Shown: positions 16,955-26,009 of the stretch, in pieces
Layout: every line of letters starts with the position of its first letter
How positions within the stretch are numbered: the stretch's first letter is position 1
NCBI GenBank assembly: GCA_045807745.1
Contig: JBJMGT010000015.1
Coordinates: 372,001-436,000, forward strand
Direction of reading: 5' to 3'
Source: QHXQ01 sp045807745
GTDB taxonomy: Bacteria; Acidobacteriota; Blastocatellia; Pyrinomonadales; Pyrinomonadaceae
DNA length: 64,000 nt
The notes under the pieces: model-generated
The model's database searches: none
What the model was told of the DNA's origin: nothing
Seen by the model: the letters and a program-made list of their open reading frames with translations, nothing else
Translations under genes and position numbers: made by a program

Positions 16955-17002
16955 AGTGACCGAGCCGCCGAAACCGCAAGGCAACAGAGCGAAGATAAAG
17001 AA

Positions 17003-17034
17003 ATGGGCGTAAGGGATCAGTCCCTTACGCCCAT
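17003..17034. terminator. Hairpin terminator between convergent genes
   Basis: Perfect 14-bp stem (17003-17016 with 17021-17034), 4-nt loop. It lies between the B2-type gene and the convergent nuclease gene; the T-tract is weak, so efficiency is uncertain. Confidence 0.7.
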
Positions 17035-17073
17035 GCCGTGTCCACGCTTATCAGTCTGCGTCTGTCTGACTTG

Positions 17074-20000
17074 CTATGGGAGCGCCTCGACATTGATGAA
17101 GAAGCGGAATGTGCCGAGTTGCTGGACGCCGATGAGGAAATGCACGTCAATCGGCGCGCCGGGCATGAGTTGGCCGCCGGGAATGGCGACCGTGACCGAC
17201 GAGTTCAACCCGCCTCCGTTCGGCTGCGCGAGCGGCGCGGGCTGCTCGACAGTCGTGCCGTGCACAGTCAACATGCCGCGACTCGTCGTGACGGGGAAGT
17301 CCGCGCCATCAATCGCGCGTATGTCGGCTTGCGAGCCGCCGGGCGAATAGCCGGGACTGTTTAAGGTCGTGATGTCCACGATGCGGAAGCGCAGGCGCGT
17401 GACGGGCACGGACAGGTTGTTGACGAAGCGGCGACGGAAGTCGAGCGTGCCCTGCGCGCCGTTTGTGACCGGCGTGAAATCGCGCACGCGGTTTGGCGGC
17501 GCGGTTGTGGCCGCTTGCGGCTCGATCAATTGCGCTTTGATCTCCGCGTTGTGCTGGATGGGCCGGATTGTATCCTCCGGCCCCGGCGCACCAAGCTGGG
17601 ATTGCACACCGCCATACGACCCGCCGTTGGTGGAGACGAATACGAAATCCTGTGCGTTGTTGTCCGTGTCCTGCGGCGTCCCCGTAGTGAGCTTACGCAC
17701 GAAGGCGTATTGCCCGTCGTTCGCGCCGGGCGAAGGCAGGTTCGTGCCTTCGCGGAAGAGCGTCGAGAACGTGCCGGCCGAACTGTTCAAGCTCACGGCG
17801 TCGAGGCGCGTGGCTGTGCTGAAGTTCGCGGAGTTGGCGGTCTGGAAGATCGCGATTGCGCCATCATCCGGAATGTTCGCCGTGCCCCCGCCGGCAATCG
17901 AGCTATAAGAGTGATCGCTCGGCGCATAGTTCGTCAGCGTGTAACCGCCGGTGGGCGTGATGCCCAAAGGCTTGAACCACTCGCTGTCAAACTTCGGACT
18001 CGTCGTGCCCCCCGGCTCGTTCGTGAGCAGGTAGTGCCCGTGCGCCGGAATGACCGTGCCGTTCGGGATCACGGCGGCAGTGGTCACGGCCGCTCCCGTG
18101 CCGTCCGTGTAGGCCAGCGCCCAACCCGCGGAGCCATCCGTGGTGCTCACGGTGAGCGGCGCAGAGCTACCGTTATAGAGTTCGATGTACTCGTCGAGCG
18201 AGCCGTCGATGCCCTGCCCCGGACTGAAGGTCGGGCCGCGGAAGCGGAACTCGCTGATGATGAGCGACGGCGCAGCGAGCGCGAAGAAGGCGATCGGCTG
18301 ATCGTGGTCGGAGATGCGCAACTCGTTCGGGAGTTCGTAGTTCTTGACCGCATAGTCCGCGTCGTCGCGCGCGTAGACGATGCGACTGAACGTGGCCAGC
18401 GCCGCCGGGTTGACGATGATGTGATCGAGCACCTGCCCGTTACCGTCAAAGGTAAACGAGTAACGCTGATCGGCGGGTAGCGTGTCGATCAAATTCGTCT
18501 GGTTGGGATTGACGAGGTCGGGCGACGCGAGCACGACCTGATCGGCGGGCGCGGGCGTGCCCTTGACCGTGCCGATCACGTCCACATAGCCGTCGTTGAT
18601 GTTGAAGGCGTTCATGTCGCCGACGGTGATGATCCGTTCGGTCGGGTCGGCGGTCTGCCGCGACTGGATGAGATTAGCAAGAAATTCGGCCTGCGCGCGC
18701 CGTTTAGCGCGTATGCGACTGCCTTCAGTGCCCGTCCCATTCGGCGTCGTGTCGTCGTCAATGCCAGAGAGCGAGCGCAGGTGGTTCACGATGACTGTGA
18801 AGGCGAACGTACCGCCAGTGGGCCGCGGCACAGTCGCGCGCAGGACGAGCGGCGGTCGGTCGTTCAGCGTCTCCTGCCCGCCCGTGTTCGGGTTCGTGAA
18901 GGTGTCGGTCTTGCCGAATTGCGTCACGTCAATGGTTGTGACGCGCGATTCTTTGACGAGGAAGCCCACGTCTATGCCGCCCACATCGTTACCTTCGACG
19001 AGGTAAGCGACATAGTTCGGGTTGACGCCGGTGGCCGTCTGCTGATCTGTGTTGATCTTCGCGGCGACCGCTTGCAAGGTCGAAAGGTTCTCCATCTCTT
19101 CGACGCCGATCACGTCGGGCAGGTGTTGGACGTTGCGTATGATCTGCGAAGCCTTGTCGAGTCGCTTATCGAAAGCGGCTTGCGTCAGAATGGGATCGCT
19201 CGTACTCGGATCGTTAACCGTGTCGAAGAACCGCTCCATGTTGAACGAAGCTACGGTCAACTCGTTCGCGGTCGGCGTCGGCGCGGGGACAGAGCCGGGC
19301 TGCGCGCCGGGCGTGAGTGTCGCGTCAGGCAGAATCGTGTACGTGCGGAACGAATAGTCGAGCGGCCCCGTTACGTTCGAGAGTACCATGCCGGCGGCCA
19401 CGTCAATCGCGGTCGTGCCGGGCTGACCGTCGCTGTCAACGCGAATTCTTTCCGGATTCTCGTCGAAGCGCGGGACGTTCGCGGGCGCGCCGGCGGGGAG
19501 CGGGTCGGAGATGTTGACGCCCGGCTCGCGGAACGGGCGCGCAACGCCCGTCACAACGCCATAGAAGACGCCATTAGAGGCGACGGTCGCGCTCGACTCG
19601 GTGATCGTCCCTTGTGTCGGCGCAACGACGGTGAGCGATGGCACGGTAACGCGCATGCCCTCAAATTCTTCGAGCGAGTCGAGCGGATTGGTCGTGCCGG
19701 ATGGCGCGGTCGTCTCGGCGGCGGTGAGCGTGTGGGGTGTGGGGAGCGGGTTGCCGGTCGAGAGCACCGACACCGTCACCGTGCCTGAGATTTCCGTGAT
19801 CGGTGGGCTGTTCGGGTCGGAACTGAAGACGAACTCCTGCACCGTGCCGGAGACCTGTACGTTGTTGCCGACGACGGCCGCCGCGGGGACGCTTGAGCCG
19901 GTGAAGACAAAAACGCCGTCCGAAGTGTTCGGGTTGCCGTCGCCGGTCGGGTCTTGGATAAAGAAGCCGCCGCTCGAACCGGCTTTAATCCCGGTCACGA

Positions 20001-21279
20001 TGCCTGACGTAGTCACGCTCTGCGTAGCGAGTGGTGAGGCCGTCCCACTGCCCTGAATTGTGTAGATCGGCGTGAGCGTAACATCATCATTCGTGATCGT
20101 GCCGAGACCCTGAGTGTCGCCCGCGTTCGCGCCCGTGACGCTCGATAGGTTGACGAAGAAGGTTTCGTTCGGCTCGGTCGTGATGTCGCCGTTGACCTGC
20201 ACGGTGACTTGGGTGGACGAACTCCCCTCCGGGATGCTGCCAGCGCCGTTGACGATGGCGGTGTAATCGCTGGGGGCGGTCGCCGTGCCATCGGCTGTGT
20301 TGACGGTGAAGCTGACGCCGCCTGTGCCGGCCGGCGCGGTGAGGCTGACAGTGAAGTTGAAATTGGTCGTGCCAGCGTTGCCTTCGGCTTGTGTCACGTC
20401 GTTGACGTTGAGCGTCGGCTGCACGACGCCGGCCTGCGGCGTGATCGAAAAGTCGTCAACGGCGAGACCATCGTCTGCGCCGGTGGCATCAACATCATTC
20501 AAGCGGATGAAGAAGGTCGCGCCGTTCGGGATGCTCAGGCCGGTGATAGTAGAAGAGATGGCCGTGCGGTTGGCGGCGGCGTTGCCGTCGAGCGCGCCGG
20601 CGGTGCCCGCTGTCACGGGCGGATTGAAGTCGAGGGCGTTTGCGTCTAAGTACGTCCCCGTAGATAAGTCCGTCGCATTAACGCTGTACTGAAAGTCCAA
20701 GCGGTCGGCAACAGTGGAGTGAACCCCGCCGAAACGCCACTCCTCGCCGGTGTAGGAAACGTCGAGCGAGGTGATCGTCGCGCCCGTGTTGTTGGTGAAC
20801 TTCGCGCCGAAGAGGGGGATGAGCGTGCCGCTCCGCAGCTCGCCGAGCGCGCGCTCAGTGCTGGCCGCCGAGCCGTAGCTGTAAATGTCGCCCGTGGTGC
20901 TGCCGCCGGTGTCCACGGCGTACTGCTCGTTGTCGCGAGCGCCGCCGCCCGACTCGGTGATGTACCAGCCCGTCGGCAACGCCGTGTTCGTTGTGCTGCC
21001 GGCAGTATTAGAGAGAGTATTGAAGTTCTCCGTGGCCGCTACGCCCAGCGTAGTCAGCGAGACGCTGCCTGCGCCCGTGTCAGTCGGCGCTGCGATAGCA
21101 CCTCGATTGGGGAGCGCCTTAGCAGTACCGCTTTTCTGCCCCGTAGCTATGACCTGTTTCCTGCCCTGTGCGGCAGCGAAGAGCGCAGGCTGTAAGAGAA
21201 TGAAGGCGGATGTGATGACGGCGCATAGTTGACGGCGCGCAGAGGCAGAGTGCCGTCTGCTAAGGAGCGAAATAAGCAC
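17074..21279 (-). CDS. Large secreted endonuclease/exonuclease/phosphatase-family nuclease with Calx-beta and lamin-tail domains
   Basis: 1401 residues, GTG start. Signal peptide to about 38 (ILLQPALFAAAQG). A jelly-roll-like N-terminal domain (about 80-280) is followed by a Calx-beta domain (about 285-395, VSFTVNTADGTATAPSDYT ... NETFFVNL), an OB-fold segment typical of ExeM/NucH nucleases (about 405-660), and an EEP catalytic domain (about 685-1010) with ASFNMERFFD, VIGVEEMEN, VNHLRS, GDMNAF, LDHIIVN and ISDHDQP. A lamin-tail domain follows (LIISEFRFRG ... DEYIELYNGS), then a C-terminal beta domain. It probably degrades extracellular DNA for nutrients or biofilm remodelling. Monocistronic. 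Confidence 0.9.
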   Translation of the reverse strand: MLISLLSRRHSASARRQLCAVITSAFILLQPALFAAAQGRKQVIATGQKSGTAKALPNRGAIAAPTDTGAGSVSLTTLGVAATENFNTLSNTAGSTTNTALPTGWYITESGGGARDNEQYAVDTGGSTTGDIYSYGSAASTERALGELRSGTLIPLFGAKFTNNTGATITSLDVSYTGEEWRFGGVHSTVADRLDFQYSVNATDLSTGTYLDANALDFNPPVTAGTAGALDGNAAANRTAISSTITGLSIPNGATFFIRLNDVDATGADDGLAVDDFSITPQAGVVQPTLNVNDVTQAEGNAGTTNFNFTVSLTAPAGTGGVSFTVNTADGTATAPSDYTAIVNGAGSIPEGSSSTQVTVQVNGDITTEPNETFFVNLSSVTGANAGDTQGLGTITNDDVTLTPIYTIQGSGTASPLATQSVTTSGIVTGIKAGSSGGFFIQDPTGDGNPNTSDGVFVFTGSSVPAAAVVGNNVQVSGTVQEFVFSSDPNSPPITEISGTVTVSVLSTGNPLPTPHTLTAAETTAPSGTTNPLDSLEEFEGMRVTVPSLTVVAPTQGTITESSATVASNGVFYGVVTGVARPFREPGVNISDPLPAGAPANVPRFDENPERIRVDSDGQPGTTAIDVAAGMVLSNVTGPLDYSFRTYTILPDATLTPGAQPGSVPAPTPTANELTVASFNMERFFDTVNDPSTSDPILTQAAFDKRLDKASQIIRNVQHLPDVIGVEEMENLSTLQAVAAKINTDQQTATGVNPNYVAYLVEGNDVGGIDVGFLVKESRVTTIDVTQFGKTDTFTNPNTGGQETLNDRPPLVLRATVPRPTGGTFAFTVIVNHLRSLSGIDDDTTPNGTGTEGSRIRAKRRAQAEFLANLIQSRQTADPTERIITVGDMNAFNINDGYVDVIGTVKGTPAPADQVVLASPDLVNPNQTNLIDTLPADQRYSFTFDGNGQVLDHIIVNPAALATFSRIVYARDDADYAVKNYELPNELRISDHDQPIAFFALAAPSLIISEFRFRGPTFSPGQGIDGSLDEYIELYNGSSAPLTVSTTDGSAGWALAYTDGTGAAVTTAAVIPNGTVIPAHGHYLLTNEPGGTTSPKFDSEWFKPLGITPTGGYTLTNYAPSDHSYSSIAGGGTANIPDDGAIAIFQTANSANFSTATRLDAVSLNSSAGTFSTLFREGTNLPSPGANDGQYAFVRKLTTGTPQDTDNNAQDFVFVSTNGGSYGGVQSQLGAPGPEDTIRPIQHNAEIKAQLIEPQAATTAPPNRVRDFTPVTNGAQGTLDFRRRFVNNLSVPVTRLRFRIVDITTLNSPGYSPGGSQADIRAIDGADFPVTTSRGMLTVHGTTVEQPAPLAQPNGGGLNSSVTVAIPGGQLMPGAPIDVHFLIGVQQLGTFRFFINVEALP

Positions 21280-21522
21280 GGGGGAATCCTTTCTCGATTC
21301 GAATAATTCAGAGGTCGGCGGCCGTTGCGGTCGGCAGACGGCTCAATGCACGTGGCGCAGAGTTTTTACCGGATTGAGTGCCCAACGTCAAGCGTGTGCG
21401 CCGCGAATCGCCTCTGCTTGACCGTGTTCCACGCCGGGTGTCATGATGCTGAGCCACAACCATACGCGCCGGCTTAGCCAAAGTACGGTCAGGGTTTAAA
21501 GCACCCCGTTCATGTAGACCTT

Positions 21523-22293
21523 ATGGCGAACGAACAGCTTCAGTTGACGGTCTCCGAACAACTGCAAAAAGGACATTACGAGGCGCTCGCCGAGCAATAT
21601 GAGACGCACTATAGCGATCCCTGCACACAGCAATACCGCACGCGCTTCATGTACGAGCCGATGCTCGCCGGCATCGAGTTGCGCGGGCGACGCGTGCTGG
21701 ACGCGATGTGCGGGAGCGGGCAAGCGACAGAATATCTGCTGGCGCAGGGAGCAGCGGTGGTGGGGCTTGATATTTCCACGCAGGCGATTGCGGCCTTTCG
21801 CGCCAACTGGCCCGCGTGTCAGACGGTCTGTCGCTCGGCGCTCGATTCAGGTCTCGAAAGTGAGTCCTTTGATTGCATCGTCGTGATCGGCGGTCTGCAC
21901 CACGCACACCCGCACATCAACGAAGCCGTCGGCGAGTTCCAACGCCTGTTGAAACCCGGCGGCTACTTCTGTTTTGTCGAACCGCATAGCGGCTCTGTGC
22001 TGGATGTCGCCCGAAGGCTCTGGTACAAACTCGACCCGTTCTTTTCGGAGAATGAAGAATCGGTCGATCTGGCCGTGCTGAAGTCCGCCTTCGCCACACA
22101 ATTTATTTTCAGACGCGAAACCTACCTCGGCAACGTCGCCTATCTGTCCGTGCTGAATTCGATGGTGCTGCGCATCCCGCTGCGCTGGAAGACGCGTTAT
22201 GCGCCGGCCCTCATGCGTCTGGAAGCTGCCCTGAATCGCCTACAAGGGAGACGCACCTCCTGCTGCGTGGTCGCACAATGGCAGAAGAGATGA
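21523..22293 (+). CDS. Class I SAM-dependent methyltransferase
   Basis: 256 residues. Rossmann methyltransferase with motif I VLDAMCGSGQAT (SAM binding), acidic loop VVGLDIS, motif IV FDCIVVIGGLHHA and LKPGGYFCFVEP. The C-terminal part is more divergent and may bind a lipid or sugar substrate (inferred only from neighbours). It lies 53 bp before two tandem membrane proteins on the same strand, so it may modify the same product. Confidence 0.88.
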   Translation: MANEQLQLTVSEQLQKGHYEALAEQYETHYSDPCTQQYRTRFMYEPMLAGIELRGRRVLDAMCGSGQATEYLLAQGAAVVGLDISTQAIAAFRANWPACQTVCRSALDSGLESESFDCIVVIGGLHHAHPHINEAVGEFQRLLKPGGYFCFVEPHSGSVLDVARRLWYKLDPFFSENEESVDLAVLKSAFATQFIFRRETYLGNVAYLSVLNSMVLRIPLRWKTRYAPALMRLEAALNRLQGRRTSCCVVAQWQKR

Positions 22294-22345
22294 CCCCGCG
22301 CCGCCCGCCGCCTGCGTATGTGCGCTCTGGCAGACAAGTACGAAC

Positions 22346-24154
22346 ATGCTAAGTCATACGCCCGACCGGCTACGTTGGCGGCTCGGCGTTATGGCCGCAC
22401 TGGCCATCACCTTTCTGTCCCTCTATCCGCAGCTTGATTTGTGGTGCACGCGCGCGCCGGGCGGCACGAGCGCGTATGCCACTTTGGAGTTCGACGAAGT
22501 CGCATACTCGGCCTATCTCAACGCGCTGATCGATGGCCGGCCGCGCCGCAATGATCCTTATACCGGATTTAACGATACGCCCACCGCGCCACAACCGGAG
22601 ACACTCTTCTCCGTCCAATTTCTGCCGCCCTACGTGCTCGCCATACCTGCTAGACTGTTTGGGCTGGACGCGTCAACCATATTCATTGTCCTCGCGCCGT
22701 TAGCTGCTTTCGCCGCCGCGCTGGCGCTCTTTTGGCTGCTCAGCCTGATCACAAAGGATGAGCGCTCGGCGGCCGTCGGTGTGCTCTTGGTGCTTTGCTT
22801 TGGCTCTATCGCCGGGAACAAGCTGGCGCTGCGGATGATGCTCGGCTTACACAACCCATTTCCTTATCTCTCTTATCTGCCCTTTCTGCGCCGCTATGTG
22901 CCCGCCGTGCCGTTTCCATTGTTCATCCTCTTTTGCGGTCTGAGCTGGCGGATGCTCACGCGCACGGAGACCCGCGCGCAACTCCGTTCAGCCATCGGCG
23001 CGGGCCTAATCTTTGCGCTGCTCGTCTATTCCTATTTTTATTTGTGGACGGCCGCCTCCGCGTGGCTTTTCTGTCTCGCGCTATTGTGGCTGTTGGCCCG
23101 ACCTCATCATTGGCGGACGAGTATTAGATCACTAAGTATCGTGGCCGCCTGCGCCCTCGCAGCCATTATTCCATATACCGTATTACTGGCGCGGCGCGCG
23201 ACCAACACTGATAGCATGGTGGTGCTTAAGTCTTTACACGCGCCCGACCTGTTCCGCCTGACTGAATTGCTGGGCGCAGTCGTGCTGTTGCTGCTTATCG
23301 CTGCGGCGTGGCGGGGCGTAGTTAGCTGGCGCGATGATGCATGGCTCTTCGCGGCCTCCTTTGCGTTGCAGCCGTTCGTCGTTTTTAACCAGCAGATAGT
23401 AACCGGGTTTTCATTGCAACCCGGCCACTATGAAAAGCTGATCGCCAACTACGGCGTCTTGATAGCCCTAGTCGTCACCGTTACGTTGATCTGGCGCGGG
23501 CTGAAAGGACTATCAGCGTCAGTGCCGCGCAGTCTGTTGCTGACACTGGCTGTATTGGCATTCAGTTGGTGCTTGGCCGAGACCGCGACGCAAAGCCAAA
23601 GGAATAGATCGATCAACTTAATGAGGGCACAAGAGCGGCTACTCGGAATAAGACTTAACCAACTGACGCAGAGCAATCCGGCGACTCAACCTGCTAATCA
23701 AGCCGTGCTCTTTTCGCCTACGCTGTTGCGCGTCCACGCGGACAGCTTGCCTACAGATGCGCCGCAGCCGCCATTTTGGGCCCCGCACACCTTCGTCTTC
23801 ACGACCTCGTGGGCCGAGTACAAAGAACGGCTTTATCAAAATTTATACTACACCGGTATTGACGAGCGAAAACTGTATGCGCTAGTCAATGACCGGAACG
23901 GTCTGATCAAATTCGTCTTCATTGCGCATCCAACAGCACCTCTAACGGCTGCGACAATTCCGCAAGAGGTACAGAGCTACCTACAATACGCAGCTTCTTT
24001 TGATCACAACCGGGCGGCCCAAGCTAAACTGTCATACCTCGTGACAACAGCTACGGATGATGTCGATCTATCAAACTTAGATCGCTGGTATGAGCGGGAT
24101 GCAGGCGAACGCGTAGGCGAGTTGATGCTCTATCGCTTGCGCTTACGACCATAG
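22346..24154 (+). CDS. Polytopic membrane protein, GT-C-like putative glycosyltransferase (paralogue 1)
   Basis: 602 residues with about 10-12 membrane spans up to ~residue 440, then a soluble C-terminal domain. The first extracytoplasmic loop carries an acidic motif and strongly conserved segment: FDEVAYSAYLNALIDGRPRR then NDPYTG. Acidic pairs in this loop are typical of metal-dependent, lipid-sugar-using GT-C glycosyltransferases, so that activity is inferred, not shown. The C-terminus ends with a conserved LDRWYERDAGERVGELMLYR. Two paralogues lie next to it (24183 and 25985), which is unusual. Start ATG 22346. Confidence 0.75.
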   Translation: MLSHTPDRLRWRLGVMAALAITFLSLYPQLDLWCTRAPGGTSAYATLEFDEVAYSAYLNALIDGRPRRNDPYTGFNDTPTAPQPETLFSVQFLPPYVLAIPARLFGLDASTIFIVLAPLAAFAAALALFWLLSLITKDERSAAVGVLLVLCFGSIAGNKLALRMMLGLHNPFPYLSYLPFLRRYVPAVPFPLFILFCGLSWRMLTRTETRAQLRSAIGAGLIFALLVYSYFYLWTAASAWLFCLALLWLLARPHHWRTSIRSLSIVAACALAAIIPYTVLLARRATNTDSMVVLKSLHAPDLFRLTELLGAVVLLLLIAAAWRGVVSWRDDAWLFAASFALQPFVVFNQQIVTGFSLQPGHYEKLIANYGVLIALVVTVTLIWRGLKGLSASVPRSLLLTLAVLAFSWCLAETATQSQRNRSINLMRAQERLLGIRLNQLTQSNPATQPANQAVLFSPTLLRVHADSLPTDAPQPPFWAPHTFVFTTSWAEYKERLYQNLYYTGIDERKLYALVNDRNGLIKFVFIAHPTAPLTAATIPQEVQSYLQYAASFDHNRAAQAKLSYLVTTATDDVDLSNLDRWYERDAGERVGELMLYRLRLRP

Positions 24155-24182
24155 CAACAGCTCGATTCGGCGGGAGGTTCGT

Positions 24183-26009
24183 TTGCAGGAGACACGCAAT
24201 TCGCTGCGCTGGCGACTGGGCCTCTGCGCCGCGCTCGCCTTCACGCTGATCGCTCTATACCCGCAAGCGCATTTTCGGCGCGTGCGCGGCCGCCAATATC
24301 ACGGCGCGTACTACATCTATCACCCGGACGAGAACGCCTATGCGACGTATGTTAACGCGCTCATAGCGGGTCGCCCGCGCCGCAACGACCCGTATTCGGG
24401 CCGCGTCGATCAACCCGGCGCGCCACTGCCGGAATCGCTCTTCTCCATTCAGTTCATACCGGCCTACGCGCTTGCGCTGCCCGCGCGCCTCTTGGGTCTT
24501 TCGACCAACACCGTCTTCATCCTACTCGCACCGCTCGTCGCGTTCGCCTCAGTGCTAGCGCTCTTCTGGTTGGTGGGCCGCGTGACTAAGGACGAACGGC
24601 TGGCAGCGACGGCCGCGCTCTTCGTCCTCAGCATGGGCGGACTCGCGCGCGGGCAGTATCTGGTCAGGAAGTTGGGCGGTGTGGCTACGCCTTACATCTT
24701 CCTGCCGTTCCTCAGACGTTATGAGCCGGCCTTCGCCTTCCCCGTCTTTTTTCTGTTCTGCGGGCTGGTCTGGCTCATGCTGAACAGCCCGAGTAAAGGC
24801 AGGGTAAGAGGCGCGGCAATTGGTGCGGCACTCGCCTTCGCCGTGCTGGTCTTCTCCTACTATTTTCTGTGGACGGCGGCGGCAGCGTGGCTACTCAGTC
24901 TAACGCTCGTGTGGCTGGTCATGCGCCCCGAAGACTTCCGCCGCGACCTGCGCCGGCTCGCAGAGCTAAGCGCGCTCATGCTGCCAGCGTTGCTCGCTTA
25001 CGCCTACTTGCTCGCACACCGAGCAAGTTCTATTAACGAGCAACAGGCGCTCACACGCACGCACACGCCAGACCTTTTCCGCCCCCCCGTCGTGCTGTGC
25101 ATCATGTTGCTGGCGGCACTCGGCTGCGCAGTCTGGCGGGGCTGGCTCGCACGCACAGACCGCGCGGCGCTCTTTACCGCAGCGCTCGCGCTTGCGCCCC
25201 TGTTGATGTTCAACCAGCAGGTGTTGACCGGCCGCTCTTTGCAACCGATTCACTACGAGCAGTTCATTGCCAACTACGTCGCTGTCCTTGCGCTAGCGCT
25301 GACCGGCGCAGTGCTATGGCGGGGCTGGACAGGTGGGCAGCGAAAAATTCCGGCGCTGTTGCTGTCCGGCATCGCGCTCGTATCGGTCGCACGTGGACTA
25401 CAGGAGGCGCGTAACGGCGCAAACAGTACGCTGGAATTTAGCACGACGATAGATGAGAGCAGACCTGCCGCTTTGCGTCTGGCCGAGTTGGCGCGGGCTG
25501 CGCCCGACGGCGGCACTGATCCGACCAAGGTCGTGCTCGTGCTCTCCCCTTCGTCGTTCATGGTGTCGGACACGTTAGCCATCACCGCGCCACAGCCTGT
25601 GCTCTGGGCGCGCCACATGTTCAGCTATTCCGCGCTCACACCGGCTGAGAACAAAGAGCGCTTCTATAAGCAACTCTACTTCTCAGGCGTTGACCAGCAA
25701 ACGTTGCATGCGGCGACATATGAACAGATATATTTTCGCATGGTCGTCTTCGGCTGGGAGCGCGTCATCAACGGCCTCAATGCCAACTGGCGGCCCGTCA
25801 CGGAAGCAGAGATGCAAGCGGCCATTGAAGATTACGCGCACTACGTCGCCACCTTCGATCGGGAGCGAGCCGCGCAGCCGACACTCGCCTACGTCATCGC
25901 GCCCGCAACAGGGGCGACGGATTTCTCGCGTGTTGAGCGCTGGTATGAACGTGCTGCGGGTGAGCACGCCGGCAATTACATCATCTATCGGGTCAGATTG
26001 CGGCCTTGA
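24183..26009 (+). CDS. Polytopic membrane protein, GT-C-like putative glycosyltransferase (paralogue 2)
   Basis: 608 residues, TTG start 28 bp after paralogue 1 and preceded by GGGAGG. Same layout: N-terminal LRWRLGLCAALAFTLIALYPQ span, loop HPDENAYATYVNALIAGRPRR with NDPYSG, many spans, and the soluble tail ending VERWYERAAGEHAGNYIIYR. Its last 25 bases overlap the end of paralogue 3 on the opposite strand. Substrate unknown; a sugar or lipid-linked donor is a guess from the GT-C-like loop. Confidence 0.75.
   Translation: MQETRNSLRWRLGLCAALAFTLIALYPQAHFRRVRGRQYHGAYYIYHPDENAYATYVNALIAGRPRRNDPYSGRVDQPGAPLPESLFSIQFIPAYALALPARLLGLSTNTVFILLAPLVAFASVLALFWLVGRVTKDERLAATAALFVLSMGGLARGQYLVRKLGGVATPYIFLPFLRRYEPAFAFPVFFLFCGLVWLMLNSPSKGRVRGAAIGAALAFAVLVFSYYFLWTAAAAWLLSLTLVWLVMRPEDFRRDLRRLAELSALMLPALLAYAYLLAHRASSINEQQALTRTHTPDLFRPPVVLCIMLLAALGCAVWRGWLARTDRAALFTAALALAPLLMFNQQVLTGRSLQPIHYEQFIANYVAVLALALTGAVLWRGWTGGQRKIPALLLSGIALVSVARGLQEARNGANSTLEFSTTIDESRPAALRLAELARAAPDGGTDPTKVVLVLSPSSFMVSDTLAITAPQPVLWARHMFSYSALTPAENKERFYKQLYFSGVDQQTLHAATYEQIYFRMVVFGWERVINGLNANWRPVTEAEMQAAIEDYAHYVATFDRERAAQPTLAYVIAPATGATDFSRVERWYERAAGEHAGNYIIYRVRLRP

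Noticed and set aside
17515..19788. Several 300-residue plus-strand ORFs inside the secreted nuclease gene
   Set aside because: Arg/Gly/Val-biased complements of a Thr/Ser/Asn-rich coding sequence; no motifs or ribosome-binding sites.
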